This document shows, piece by piece, positions 52,423-62,599 of a stretch of DNA of 64,000 bases. A program made the position numbers and the translations under genes. The DNA comes from Flavimaricola sp. GTDB lineage: Bacteria > Pseudomonadota > Alphaproteobacteria > Rhodobacterales > Rhodobacteraceae. Location: positions 1-64,000 of the forward strand of contig JAQWWH010000010.1 in assembly GCA_029255105.1 (NCBI GenBank). The letters run 5' to 3'. Below the pieces are notes generated by a model, which saw only the letters and a list, made by a program, of their open reading frames with translations, did not search any database and was not told the DNA's origin. The first letter of the stretch is position 1; each line of letters begins with the position of its first letter.

Positions 52423-55380
52423 TCAGTTTCCTTCGAGGGCCAGCGCATCGTTCACGAGCGCGATCTGTTGTGCCTTGTGCTGCGAGGCCAGGCCCGTTGC
52501 GGGCGAGGCGGCGGCAGCGCGGCCGGCGTAGATGGGGCGGAGGTGGGTGGCGTCGATCCGGCTGAGGACCCATTCGATATTGGGCTCAATAAAGGACCAC
52601 GCGCCCTGGTTCTTGGGCTCTTCCTGGCACCAGACCATTTCGGCCTGCTTGAACCGCTCAAGCTCCTTGACCAGGCTGAGCGCTGGGAAGGGATAGAACT
52701 GTTCGATGCGGAGCAGGTAGACATCGTCGATACCGGCGGCGTCGCGCGCCTCGAGAAGGTCGTAGTAGACCTTGCCCGAACACATGACGACGCGCCGCAT
52801 CTTTTCATCCGCGACGAGCGTCGTATCCGAATTCCCCTTCTGGGCATCATCCCAGAGGACCCTGTGAAACGACGATCCGGTGGTGAAATCGTCTGCGTTC
52901 GAGATCGCCATCTTGTGCCGCAAGAGCGACTTGGGCGTCATCAGGATCAGCGGCTTGCGGAAGGTTCGGTGCAACTGGCGACGCAGGATGTGGAAATAGT
53001 TGGCCGGTGTCGTGCAATTGGCCACGATCCAGTTGTCTCCGCCACACATGGTCAGGAACCGCTCCAACCGGGCCGAACTATGCTCGGGTCCCTGGCCTTC
53101 GTAGCCGTGGGGCAGCAGGCAGACGAGGCCTGACATGCGCAGCCACTTGCTTTCACCCGAAGAGATGAACTGATCGAACATGATCTGGGCGCCGTTGGCG
53201 AAATCGCCGAACTGGGCCTCCCACAGGACAAGGGCGTTGGGTTCGGCCAGCGAATAGCCATACTCAAAGCCCAGCACCGCGTATTCGGACAACATGCTGT
53301 CGATGACTTCGTACTGGGCTTGTCCCTTGCGGATGTGGTTCAGCGGGTAGTGCCGGTCTTCGGTGTTCTGGTTAATGAAGGCCGAATGGCGCTGCGAAAA
53401 GGTGCCGCGGGTGCTGTCCTGACCAGAGAGGCGGACCGGGTAGCCTTCGGTCAGCAAAGAGCCGAAGGCAAGGGCTTCGGCGGTGGCCCAGTCGAAACCC
53501 TGGCCTGATGAGAACATCTGTTGCTTTGCCTCAAGCAGGCGACCAATGGTCTTGTGGACGTCGAAACCCTCCGGGATCGTCGTCAGGGCCTTGCCGATCT
53601 CAGCCATGGTGTCCGGGTTGATCGAGGTTTTGCCGCGCTGGTACTTCTGCTCTTCCTCCCGGTCCAGGTGGGACCAGCGCCCGTCCAGCCAGTCGGCCTT
53701 GTTTGGGCGGTAGGTTTTGCCGTTCTCAAACTCTTCGTTCAGCAGGGCCTGGAACTGCGCCTTCATATCCTCGATCTCGCCTTCGGGGATTAGACCGTCG
53801 CGGACAAGACGTTCGGTGTAAAGGGTCAGTGTCGTCTTCTGTTTCTTGATCTTTTGGTACATCGCGGGGTTGGTGAACATGGGTTCATCCCCCTCGTTGT
53901 GACCAAAGCGGCGGTAGCAAAAGATGTCGATGACGACGTCCTTGCCGAACTTTTGCCGAAACTCGGTTGCCACCTTGGCAGCATGCACAACCGCTTCTGG
54001 ATCGTCGCCGTTGACGTGGAAAATAGGCGCCTCGACCATCAGGGCGATGTCCGTGGGGTAGGGGGACGACCGCGAGAACGAGGGGGCAGTGGTAAAGCCG
54101 ATCTGGTTGTTCACGATGATATGGATCGTCCCACCGGTGCGGTGCCCGGTCAGGCCGGACAGACCCAGACCTTCGGCCACGACACCCTGCCCGGCAAAGG
54201 CGGCGTCGCCATGCAGCAGGATGGCCAGCACCTTCTTACGTTCGCTATCGCTCTTTTGGAACTGCTTTGCGCGGACCTTGCCCAATACAACCGGGTTCAC
54301 GGCTTCAAGGTGTGAAGGGTTGGCCGTCAGGGACAAGTGGACATTGTTGTCGTCGAAGGACCGGTCTGACGATGCGCCAAGGTGATACTTCACGTCGCCC
54401 GAGCCATCGACCTCCTCGGGCTTGAAGCTGCCACCCTGGAATTCGTTGAAAATCGCCCGGTAAGGCTTTTGCATCACATTGGCGAGGACCGAAAGCCTGC
54501 CCCGGTGTGGCATCCCGATAACGATTTCCTCGACGCCAAGCGACCCGCCCCGCTTGATGATCTGTTCCATCGCGGGGATCAGGCTTTCGCCGCCATCCAG
54601 ACCAAAACGCTTTGTGCCCATGTATTTGACATGCAGGAACTTTTCAAAGCCTTCAGCCTCGACCAGCTTGTTCAGGATTGCCTTGCGGCCCTCCTTGGTG
54701 AACTGAATCTCCTTGCCATAGCCTTCGATCCGCTCTTTCAGCCAGCCCGCTTCGGCGGGGTTGGAAATGTGCATGTATTGCAGGGCAAACGTGCCGCAAT
54801 AGGTCCGCCGGACAAGGGCGATGATCTCGTTCATCGTCGCGACCTCAAGGCCGAGGACGTTGTCGATAAAGATCGGCCGGTCCATGTCGGCCTTCGTAAA
54901 GCCGTAGGACGCAGGGTCCAGTTCCGGGTGAAGGTTCGTGTCCCGCATGCCCAGCGGGTCCAGATCGGCGATCAGGTGGCCCCGGATCCGGTAGGCGCGG
55001 ATGATCATCAGGGCGCGCAAGCTGTCGAGCACGGCAGAACGGACCTGGCTTTCGTCCAAGGATACGCCCTTTTCGGCGGCCTTCGCCTTGATCTTGTCAC
55101 CGGCGGCTTTCGGGTCTGCTGGCCACTGACCATCGAGGGCTGCGGTCGTCTCGTCCGCGGGCACAGGCGGCCAATCGGCACGCGCCCAGGACGGTCCCGT
55201 AGCCTCGGCCTTTGCATCAGCTGCGCTGTCCCCGAGAGAGGCGAAGAAGGTCCGCCAGCTTTCGTCAACGGCACCCGGATTGGCGGCGTATCTGGCGTGA
55301 AGCTGTTCGATGTAGTCCGCGTTGTGTCCTTGCAGGAAGGATGACGCGTGGAAGACGTCGTTGGAAGAATGTTCGGTCAT
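52423..55380 (-). CDS. sucA: 2-oxoglutarate dehydrogenase E1
   Basis: 985 residues, the standard size for the homodimeric E1. The N-terminal E2-binding segment is HASSFLQGHNADYIEQLHAR. The thiamine-diphosphate domain includes FEKFLHVKYMGTKRFGLDGG, VIGMPHRGRLSVLANVM, LLHGDAAFAGQGVVAEGLGL and IHIIVNNQIGFTTAP. The C-terminal part has SGLVCLLPHGYEGQGPEHSS and MTPKSLLRHK. It decarboxylates 2-oxoglutarate and passes succinyl to SucB. A 206-residue secreted-protein gene separates it from sucD upstream. Confidence 0.97.
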   Translation of the reverse strand: MTEHSSNDVFHASSFLQGHNADYIEQLHARYAANPGAVDESWRTFFASLGDSAADAKAEATGPSWARADWPPVPADETTAALDGQWPADPKAAGDKIKAKAAEKGVSLDESQVRSAVLDSLRALMIIRAYRIRGHLIADLDPLGMRDTNLHPELDPASYGFTKADMDRPIFIDNVLGLEVATMNEIIALVRRTYCGTFALQYMHISNPAEAGWLKERIEGYGKEIQFTKEGRKAILNKLVEAEGFEKFLHVKYMGTKRFGLDGGESLIPAMEQIIKRGGSLGVEEIVIGMPHRGRLSVLANVMQKPYRAIFNEFQGGSFKPEEVDGSGDVKYHLGASSDRSFDDNNVHLSLTANPSHLEAVNPVVLGKVRAKQFQKSDSERKKVLAILLHGDAAFAGQGVVAEGLGLSGLTGHRTGGTIHIIVNNQIGFTTAPSFSRSSPYPTDIALMVEAPIFHVNGDDPEAVVHAAKVATEFRQKFGKDVVIDIFCYRRFGHNEGDEPMFTNPAMYQKIKKQKTTLTLYTERLVRDGLIPEGEIEDMKAQFQALLNEEFENGKTYRPNKADWLDGRWSHLDREEEQKYQRGKTSINPDTMAEIGKALTTIPEGFDVHKTIGRLLEAKQQMFSSGQGFDWATAEALAFGSLLTEGYPVRLSGQDSTRGTFSQRHSAFINQNTEDRHYPLNHIRKGQAQYEVIDSMLSEYAVLGFEYGYSLAEPNALVLWEAQFGDFANGAQIMFDQFISSGESKWLRMSGLVCLLPHGYEGQGPEHSSARLERFLTMCGGDNWIVANCTTPANYFHILRRQLHRTFRKPLILMTPKSLLRHKMAISNADDFTTGSSFHRVLWDDAQKGNSDTTLVADEKMRRVVMCSGKVYYDLLEARDAAGIDDVYLLRIEQFYPFPALSLVKELERFKQAEMVWCQEEPKNQGAWSFIEPNIEWVLSRIDATHLRPIYAGRAAAASPATGLASQHKAQQIALVNDALALEGN

Positions 55381-55402
55381 GGCTTTGGCCTCTTGGGCGG
55401 GA

Positions 55403-56023
55403 TCAGTTGGCGGGCGGCTGTTCGATACGTTCCAGCCGGTAGGCGTCGGTGTAGGGGCCGCGGGGCGGGTCAGAGGTCAGGCGCGACCAGGTACTGTACA
55501 TCTGGTAGTTTCGGTCCGGGTTGAACGCCATCGCGGTCTCATCGAACCGTTTCGCGATCAACTCAAGCTCGGGCAGGACCTCGGGGGGGCCATAACGCTC
55601 CATCTGGGCGAGAGTGTCGTCGCTGGGGGGCGATGCATAGTAGCAGGCAAGATGCTCAGTCCCCTCTGGGGTCAGGGCGATGCTGACCGCAAGGACGGCG
55701 TCGCCATTGGCCCAAAGGCTGATCTGCCCCGTGTTGATCATCTGGTCAAAGTTGTCAGCCAGCTGGGGGGCCAGAGCGAACCGTTCTTCGAGGTCGGGCA
55801 TCCCGCTCGTGAAACCGAGGATGATCGCCGTGGCCAAACCGTTCAAAACGGCCGGATCAACGGGGGCGCTGTCCCATCCAAGGCCGGGCAGACGGGCGAC
55901 TTTGGTCGGCCCGTCCGTGAGCGGGTCGCTGCAAAGATCGACGACGCCGTTCAGCGTCTGGGCAGGTGCGACCCCGGCCCAGAGCGCCAGAATGGCAGCC
56001 GAAAGAAGCGGCGCCCGGTTCAT
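55403..56023 (-). CDS. Secreted protein of unknown function inside the suc cluster
   Basis: 206 residues with a clear signal peptide (LLSAAILALWAGVAPAQ, cut near AQ|TLNG). Two or three Cys (LCSDPL, ACYYAS) could form a disulfide. The mature part has LPGLGWDSAPVDPAVLNGLA, LWANGDAVLAVSIALTPEG and a basic Arg/Tyr-rich C-terminus. I do not recognise a family. It is co-transcribed: its ATG overlaps the sucD stop by one base and sucA follows by 22 bases. That an exported protein sits between sucD and sucA is odd, and its role there is unknown. Confidence 0.82.
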   Translation of the reverse strand: MNRAPLLSAAILALWAGVAPAQTLNGVVDLCSDPLTDGPTKVARLPGLGWDSAPVDPAVLNGLATAIILGFTSGMPDLEERFALAPQLADNFDQMINTGQISLWANGDAVLAVSIALTPEGTEHLACYYASPPSDDTLAQMERYGPPEVLPELELIAKRFDETAMAFNPDRNYQMYSTWSRLTSDPPRGPYTDAYRLERIEQPPAN

Positions 56024-56904
56024 CAGCCGATGGCTTTCAACACGGCCTCGCCCAGCGTCGCGGGGCTTTCGGCAACGATGATGCCGGCGGCCTTCATCGC
56101 TTCGATCTTGCTTTCAGCATCGCCCTTGCCGCCGGCCACGATGGCCCCGGCGTGACCCATGCGACGGCCCGGAGGCGCGGTGCGGCCTGCGATAAAGCCA
56201 GCGGTCGGCTTCCAACGACCCTTCTTGCGCTCATCCGTAAGGAACTGCGCGGCCTCTTCCTCGGCCGAGCCGCCGATTTCGCCGATCATGATGATCGAAT
56301 GGGTTTCGGGATCCGCCAAGAACATTTCAAGCACGTCGATATGCTCGGTGCCCTTGATGGGGTCCCCGCCGATGCCTACGGCGGTCGATTGGCCAAGGCC
56401 GCTGTCGGATGTCTGTTTCACTGCTTCGTAAGTTAGGGTGCCGGAGCGGCTCACAACACCCACGCTGCCGCGTTTGTGAATGTGGCCGGGCATGATACCG
56501 ATCTTGCAGGCGTTTGGTGTGATGACGCCGGGGCAGTTTGGCCCGATCAGGCGGGTCTTGGTACCTTCGAGGGCCCGCTTGACCTTCATCATGTCCAGAA
56601 CAGGGATGCCTTCGGTGATGCAGACCACAAGCGGGATTTCGGCGTCGATCGCCTCGAGAATGGAATCGGCCGCAAAGGGCGGGGGGACGTAGATGACAGA
56701 TGCGTTGGCGCCTGTCATTGCCACTGCCTCGTGGCAGGAGTTGAAGACGGGTAGATCCAGGTGGGTAGACCCGCCCTTGCCCGGGGTCACACCGCCGACC
56801 ATCTTGGTGCCATAGGCAATGGCCTGTTCAGAGTGGAAAGTGCCCTGTGAGCCGGTAAAGCCCTGGCAGATTACCTTGGTGTTTTCATCGATGAGAATGG
56901 CCAT
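56023..56904 (-). CDS. sucD: Succinyl-CoA synthetase alpha subunit
   Basis: 293 residues. The CoA-binding Rossmann motif is [19 protein letters not shown], followed by [16 protein letters not shown]. The phosphohistidine is in [20 protein letters not shown], and the ligase segment is [20 protein letters not shown] with [20 protein letters not shown] following. With SucC it makes succinate and ATP or GTP from succinyl-CoA. The gap to sucC contains a short GC palindrome (56951-56970). Its stop overlaps the downstream 206-aa gene. Confidence 0.97.
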   Translation of the reverse strand: MAILIDENTKVICQGFTGSQGTFHSEQAIAYGTKMVGGVTPGKGGSTHLDLPVFNSCHEAVAMTGANASVIYVPPPFAADSILEAIDAEIPLVVCITEGIPVLDMMKVKRALEGTKTRLIGPNCPGVITPNACKIGIMPGHIHKRGSVGVVSRSGTLTYEAVKQTSDSGLGQSTAVGIGGDPIKGTEHIDVLEMFLADPETHSIIMIGEIGGSAEEEAAQFLTDERKKGRWKPTAGFIAGRTAPPGRRMGHAGAIVAGGKGDAESKIEAMKAAGIIVAESPATLGEAVLKAIG

Positions 56905-56950
56905 CTGGGCCTCCTGTATGGCAAGGCGCGCCTCGCCGAAGTTGCATCAG

Positions 56951-56970
56951 GCGGGGAGACCCCGCCCTAC
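56951..56970. repeat. Short GC-rich palindrome between sucC and sucD
   Basis: GGCGGGG-AGA-CCCCGCC followed by CTAC, in the 68-base gap between sucC and sucD. It is similar in build to the 26-bp palindromes but different in sequence. It may stabilise or attenuate the transcript inside the operon. Confidence 0.55.
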
Positions 56971-56972
56971 AG

Positions 56973-58166
56973 TTAACCTTTGACCGCTTTCACGATCTTC
57001 TCTGCGCCGTCTTTGAGATCGTCGGCGGCAATCACATCGAGGCCAGAGCTGCGAATGATCTCCTTGCCCTTTTCGACGTTGGTCCCTTCAAGCCGGACGA
57101 CCAGCGGAACCTGAAGCCCGACTTCCTTGACCGCGGCAATCACGCCTTCAGCGATAACGTCACAGCGCATGATCCCGCCAAAGATGTTGACCAGGATGCC
57201 TTTGACGTTGGGGTCAGAGGTGATGATCTTGAACGCTTCGGTCACCTTTTCCTTGGTGGCGCCGCCACCGACGTCGAGGAAGTTGGCAGGCTCTGCCCCA
57301 TACAGCTTGATGATGTCCATGGTGGCCATCGCGAGGCCCGCGCCGTTGACCATGCAGCCAATCTCGCCATCCAGCGCGATGTAGTTCAGGTCAAACTTTG
57401 AAGCGGCAAGCTCTTTGGGGTCTTCTTCGGTCTCGTCGCGCAGGGCGGCGATGTCGGCGTGCCGGTAGATCGCGTTGCCGTCAAAGCCCATCTTGGCATC
57501 GAGGCATTTCAGGTCGCCCTTGTCGGTGACGATCAGGGGGTTGATCTCAAGCATCTCCATGTCTTTGTCGACGAAAAGCTTGTAAAGCGTGCCCATCAGC
57601 GCAACGCATTGCTTGACCTGGTTACCGGACAGCCCAAGCGAAAAGGCAATGCGGCGACCGTGATAGGGCTGATACCCTGTCGCCGGGTCAACCGAGAAAC
57701 TCAGGATCTTTTCGGGCGTGTTGTGCGCCACCTCTTCGATGTCCATCCCGCCTTCGGTCGAGGCGACGAACGAGATGCGGCTGCTTTGCCGGTCCACGAG
57801 AAGGGCCAGGTAAAGCTCTGTTTCGATGCCCGCGCCATCTTCGATATAGATCCGGTTGACCGTCTTGCCTGCGTCCCCGGTCTGGTTGGTGACCAGGGTG
57901 CGGCCCAGCATCTTCTTGGCTTCCTGAGCGGCCTCTTCGACCGAACGGGTCAGGCGCACGCCGCCCTTTTCGCCGGCGTCAGCCTCTTTGAAATGGCCCT
58001 TGCCCCGGCCGCCTGCGTGGATCTGAGCCTTGACGACCCAGAGGGGTCCGTCCAGCTCTCCGGCGGCGGTCTTGGCATCTTCAGCCCGCATGACGGCTCG
58101 CCCGTCGCTGACTGGTGCGCCGTAAGACCGCAGAAGTGCCTTGGCCTGATATTCGTGGATATTCAT
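56973..58166 (-). CDS. sucC: Succinyl-CoA synthetase beta subunit
   Basis: 397 residues. The N-terminal ATP-grasp begins [20 protein letters not shown], with [20 protein letters not shown] as the nucleotide-binding lysine segment. [20 protein letters not shown] carries the metal ligands, and [20 protein letters not shown] with [15 protein letters not shown] is the C-terminal domain. It is the first gene of the sucC-sucD-sucA-sucB-lpdA run. Two TGTGATCACA palindromes lie about 100-130 bases upstream, in the only sizeable gap before it, and are likely to control the whole operon. Confidence 0.97.
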   Translation of the reverse strand: MNIHEYQAKALLRSYGAPVSDGRAVMRAEDAKTAAGELDGPLWVVKAQIHAGGRGKGHFKEADAGEKGGVRLTRSVEEAAQEAKKMLGRTLVTNQTGDAGKTVNRIYIEDGAGIETELYLALLVDRQSSRISFVASTEGGMDIEEVAHNTPEKILSFSVDPATGYQPYHGRRIAFSLGLSGNQVKQCVALMGTLYKLFVDKDMEMLEINPLIVTDKGDLKCLDAKMGFDGNAIYRHADIAALRDETEEDPKELAASKFDLNYIALDGEIGCMVNGAGLAMATMDIIKLYGAEPANFLDVGGGATKEKVTEAFKIITSDPNVKGILVNIFGGIMRCDVIAEGVIAAVKEVGLQVPLVVRLEGTNVEKGKEIIRSSGLDVIAADDLKDGAEKIVKAVKG

Positions 58167-58263
58167 GAAGTGCGCCCTCGGTTGAAGCGGTTTTCTGTCT
58201 TAAACCATAGGTTCGAAAGGCAAAGAACCGGTTATTGTTGAACGGCATGGAAAAAGCGACATT

Positions 58264-58294
58264 TGTGATCACACCTTGAAAATGTGTGATCACA
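58264..58294. promoter_or_regulatory. Paired TGTGATCACA operators upstream of sucC
   Basis: Two perfect TGTGATCACA palindromes at 58264-58273 and 58285-58294, with centres 21 bases apart (two helical turns), in the 172-base gap before sucC. The same decamer precedes the gntR gene at 45889. Such spacing favours cooperative binding of a dimeric regulator, probably of the GntR family. Confidence 0.7.
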
Positions 58295-58338
58295 AAACGC
58301 CAGCGTCGCCCGATCAGATGATTCGAATGATCCGTTTC

Positions 58339-59532
58339 TTAGTTAATTAGGACCATGAACAGGCCGGCATTGCCTCCGACCAACTCGGAAAAAAGCGTCA
58401 GGCTCTGCCCTTGGATCAGTGGGCCTTGTTCGGCATATGGCAAGAGCGACATGCCTTGAACAAAGCCAACGATGTCTACGGGTGGCGGATCATCCATGAG
58501 CAGGGCGAGGTTGATGCCCGCCGCGTCGCCCAATCGCCAATGCGGGATCAGCAGGTTCGCATTCAGCAGGGCCTCGGCCTCGGACAATACGGCAAGCCAG
58601 CGACGGCCGGTGTCAGCGGGAAAGTCGACCGGCAAGGCTGAGGTCTGGGACTTGTTCGGGATCCACTCGGCATCGTTATCAGTCTCGCGGGCGACCCGCT
58701 GCCAGAAAACGCGGTTATCCGCCACCGTTTCCAGGAAATGGCCATGCGCGGCCTGCGTCCGTTCGGGCAGAGGCTGCTGTTCGATCGCCGCGACAAGGAT
58801 CGCGATCAGGTCCGCATAGGTCCCGAAGCGAGCATCAAAGTCATCGCCGCCCGGCGCCGGCGGGTTGAGGACGGACAACTCGTTGGCTGAGGCCAGAACC
58901 TCCCGAACGGGTTCTGCGGGCTGAAAGGCCAGTACGACCTCTGACACGCCGGATAGCAGGTGGGCATAGGCTGACAGCCATGCCGCGTCCGCGGTATCGA
59001 ATTGGATGACGAGGGGTGTGTCTACCTCGGCCCGTACACCGAGCATGGTTGCCAATACCTCAAACACCTCTTCACCTGGATCGCGTTGGCCATTGGCGTC
59101 AATATCGAACCATAGATCAGACGTGTTGAAACGGACGCTGACAGCATCATTATCCGAGATACCGTCAAGCGACATCAGGGCGCCGTCCATATCATTGAGG
59201 ATCTGTGCGAACATCTCTTCGATGACGACTGGATCAAAGGGGTCCGGCGAAGGATTTTCGGGGATCGGCAGCCGCAGGAAGGGGATACCGGTCAGCATGA
59301 CAATGTCGCCGTACATACCGGTTCTGTACCGCGTTTGAAGGGCTGTCTCGATCGCTCCCAGGAAGCGGACGCCACCAAGGGCAAAGCCATCCGACGGCGT
59401 CGGATCGGCAAGTCCGACAAGCTGGGCTTCGGTCGCCCTCAGCCCGTTTTCGGCAATAAGGTCAGAGACATCAGTGGTCTGGGCAAAGGCCGGAAAGGCG
59501 GCAAGGGCCGCGGCCAGAAACAGCAGGCGCAT
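58339..59532 (-). CDS. Secreted conserved protein of unknown function
   Basis: 397 residues with a signal peptide (RLLFLAAALAAFPAFAQ, cut before TTDV). The mature protein is acidic and mostly helical. Segments include GFALGGVRFLGAIETALQTR, SVRFNTSDLWFDIDANGQRD (an EF-hand-like Asp-rich stretch) and WQRVARETDNDAEWIPNKSQ. It ends SLTLFSELVGGNAGLFMVLI. I do not recognise a characterised family. It is upstream of sucC on the same strand, but the operator region lies between them, so it is probably transcribed with pepT and not with the suc genes. Confidence 0.82.
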   Translation of the reverse strand: MRLLFLAAALAAFPAFAQTTDVSDLIAENGLRATEAQLVGLADPTPSDGFALGGVRFLGAIETALQTRYRTGMYGDIVMLTGIPFLRLPIPENPSPDPFDPVVIEEMFAQILNDMDGALMSLDGISDNDAVSVRFNTSDLWFDIDANGQRDPGEEVFEVLATMLGVRAEVDTPLVIQFDTADAAWLSAYAHLLSGVSEVVLAFQPAEPVREVLASANELSVLNPPAPGGDDFDARFGTYADLIAILVAAIEQQPLPERTQAAHGHFLETVADNRVFWQRVARETDNDAEWIPNKSQTSALPVDFPADTGRRWLAVLSEAEALLNANLLIPHWRLGDAAGINLALLMDDPPPVDIVGFVQGMSLLPYAEQGPLIQGQSLTLFSELVGGNAGLFMVLIN

Positions 59533-59583
59533 CGTAATTCCTTCTCACAATACGCCGATGTTAGCTGGTCATGCTGTTCTGGC

Positions 59584-60843
59584 CTAGGCTGGCATTCCCG
59601 ACTTGTCCGGATTTGCGGCGCGTTCCACCAGCGACAGGCAAAGCCGGGTGGCGACCTCCATGTCCTGAACGGAAATCCATTCCGTCGGTCCGTGGATGTT
59701 TTGCATCCCGGTAAACAGGTTCGGCGTTGGCACCCCCATCTCGGTCAGTCTGGACCCATCCGTACCACCGCGAATGGGTTCCGAAACGGGCTCAATCCCC
59801 AGATCGCGGCAGGCGGCATGGGCCAGATCAACCGGCGTCATGTCCTGTTCCAGCCAATAGCGCATATTGCGGTATTGGGGGGTGATCTCGCAGGTGATCG
59901 TCGCCCGAGGTTCGGTCGCTGCGACGGCCGCGCAAATCTGTTGCAGCATTTCGCCCTTTGCGGCCAACCCCTCACGCTCGAAATCGCGCAGGATCAGGTG
60001 CAGCGTCACTTCGGCCGCGCTGCCGGACATGTCGGTGATATGGATGAACCCCTCCTGCCCCTCGGTGGTTTCGGGGGTCATTGTCGCCTGCGGCAGCGTT
60101 GACACGATCTTGGCGGCAAGATGCAGGGCGTTGACGAGCTTGTCCTTGGCCCAGCCCGGATGGATCGAAACGCCGGTGATAGTGACGGTTGCCCCATCGG
60201 CAGAAAAGCTTTCGAACTCAATCTCGCCAACCGCGCCGCCGTCGAACGTATAGGCAAAGTCGACGCCCAGATCGGCGGGCAGGCGCGGATCGACGCCGCG
60301 TCCGATTTCCTCGTCCGGGGTAAAGGCGATGCGGATCGGGCCATGGGGGATGTCTGGGTTGGCCAGCAGATGCCGTGCCGCCGTCATGATGATCGACACC
60401 CCGGCCTTGTCATCTGCCCCAAGCAGGGTAGTGCCCGAGGCCGTCACGATATCATGACCAACCTTTTCGGCCAGATACGGACTGTCCTGTGGCGACAGGG
60501 TCAGGTCGGGCGCATCGGGAAAGGTGATGTCGCCGCCGTTGTATCCCCGGATCACTCTTGGCTTAACGCCGGTGGCGTTGAACTGGGGGGCGGTGTCAAC
60601 GTGGGCCAGAAAGCCGATGGTGGGGCCCGGTGCCGTGCCGGCCAGCGTGGCCAGAACGGTGCCGTAGTCCGTCACGGTCACGTCCTGTGCCCCGATCTCG
60701 GTCAACTCGGCCTCTAGCAGGCGTAGCATATCCCATTGGACGGCTGTTGATGGGCCGGTCGGGACGCTGGCGTCGCTTTGGCTGTCGATGGCGGCATAGC
60801 GTGTCAGCCGGGTTTCAAGCTCTGAGCAGAAGTCCTGGGGCAT
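59584..60843 (-). CDS. pepT: Peptidase T (tripeptidase)
   Basis: 419 residues from ATG 60843; the open frame to 60894 runs through the mdh terminator. Zinc-site motifs are GFLAHVDTAPQFN (His-x-Asp), GADDKAGVSIIM with the bridging Asp, FTPDEEIGRGVD with the catalytic and metal Glu, and a C-terminal NLFTGMQNIHGPTEWISV with the last His. FDGGAVGEIEFESFSADGAT is typical of M20 tripeptidases. It removes the N-terminal residue of tripeptides in the cytoplasm. It lies between mdh and the secreted-protein gene on the same strand, after the mdh terminator. Confidence 0.95.
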   Translation of the reverse strand: MPQDFCSELETRLTRYAAIDSQSDASVPTGPSTAVQWDMLRLLEAELTEIGAQDVTVTDYGTVLATLAGTAPGPTIGFLAHVDTAPQFNATGVKPRVIRGYNGGDITFPDAPDLTLSPQDSPYLAEKVGHDIVTASGTTLLGADDKAGVSIIMTAARHLLANPDIPHGPIRIAFTPDEEIGRGVDPRLPADLGVDFAYTFDGGAVGEIEFESFSADGATVTITGVSIHPGWAKDKLVNALHLAAKIVSTLPQATMTPETTEGQEGFIHITDMSGSAAEVTLHLILRDFEREGLAAKGEMLQQICAAVAATEPRATITCEITPQYRNMRYWLEQDMTPVDLAHAACRDLGIEPVSEPIRGGTDGSRLTEMGVPTPNLFTGMQNIHGPTEWISVQDMEVATRLCLSLVERAANPDKSGMPA

Positions 60844-60871
60844 CTTGGGTCCTTTGGTCTGGCGCAAAAGA

Positions 60872-60895
60872 AATGCGCGCCCAAGGGCGCGCATT
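60872..60895 (-). terminator. Rho-independent terminator after mdh
   Basis: An 11-bp perfect stem, AATGCGCGCCC and GGGCGCGCATT around two bases, 27 bases beyond the mdh stop, followed on the minus strand by TTTCTTTTG. Confidence 0.85.
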
Positions 60896-60921
60896 CAAGG
60901 CATTTTCGAATGGGTGTCGGA

Positions 60922-61995
<1,074 letters not shown>

Positions 61996-62316
61996 TCAGG
62001 CGCCTGACCCTTCCTCCAGCACTTCGTCCACGGGTTGGTAGGACTGGCCCGCTGCCAGCAGACAGGTTCGACCCGACGCCGAAGTCATCGTGATCGTCCA
62101 AGTCCCGGTGTCGAGCGAGGCAAAAACCTCGACCATTGTGTTGTTTGCGGCAAGGGCCACGGATTGCCGCGTCTCACCATAGCCATCGGCGAGATGAGCC
62201 ACGACACGATCCCGATCACCACAGTTGCGCGACGATTGCTGGGCGTTAGCAGGAGAGGCCAATGCGGCAGCGGCGATCAGCAGGCCGCTGGCAAGAGGGA
62301 TAAGGGTATCATTCAT
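61996..62316 (-). CDS. Small secreted protein upstream of mdh
   Basis: 106 residues from ATG 62316, eight bases after AAAGG. The signal peptide is LIPLASGLLIAAAALASPANA, cut before QQSS (the stretch is quoted here as LIPLASGLLI and AAAALASPANA). The mature chain has two Cys (NCGDRDR and RTCLLA), compatible with one disulfide, and a beta-rich pattern (EVFASLDTGTWTITMTSASG). Similar small exported proteins lie next to mdh in related genomes, but the function is not known. It is 111 bases upstream of mdh on the same strand. Confidence 0.8.
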   Translation of the reverse strand: MNDTLIPLASGLLIAAAALASPANAQQSSRNCGDRDRVVAHLADGYGETRQSVALAANNTMVEVFASLDTGTWTITMTSASGRTCLLAAGQSYQPVDEVLEEGSGA

Positions 62317-62502
62317 CGTCATAACCTTTGTGCTGGCAGGGCGGCAGACCGGACCAGTCGCCGCGCTGCGGATTGTAAGGATATTCGAGAACCGCTTTGC
62401 CTGCCGGTTTCCCGGCAACCCCGTCCTTGCGGCCTTATCTGTCGTCGACTGTCGCCAAGCATTCCGAATTTTAAGTTAATTCCCCAAACGGAGTTCAAGA
62501 TT

Positions 62503-62517
62503 TGCTGCAATGCAGCA
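62503..62517. promoter_or_regulatory. PhaR-like palindrome upstream of mcl2
   Basis: TGCTGCA-A-TGCAGCA, a perfect 15-base palindrome containing CTGC-AAT-GCAG. The PhaR repressor of Rhodobacter polyhydroxybutyrate genes is reported to bind CTGC-N3/4-GCAG. It lies 83 bases before mcl2. A CCCCAAA/TTTGGGG inverted repeat (62482-62488 and 62520-62526) surrounds it. Confidence 0.55.
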
Positions 62518-62558
62518 CATTTGGGGTTGAAACATCGGATAAGTTCTGGCCATTTCCG

Positions 62559-62573
62559 CGCAATTAAATTGCG
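62559..62573. promoter_or_regulatory. Second palindrome upstream of mcl2
   Basis: CGCAATT-A-AATTGCG, a perfect 15-base palindrome 27 bases before mcl2, in the core-promoter position. Its symmetry indicates an operator; the regulator is unknown. Confidence 0.5.
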
Positions 62574-62599
62574 AGACTGCCCCGGGAAGGATCGAACAC

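Noticed and set aside
58264-58294. A CRP site upstream of sucC (TGTGA and TCACA)
   Set aside because: CRP needs six bases between TGTGA and TCACA; here each palindrome has none, so a GntR-type operator fits better.
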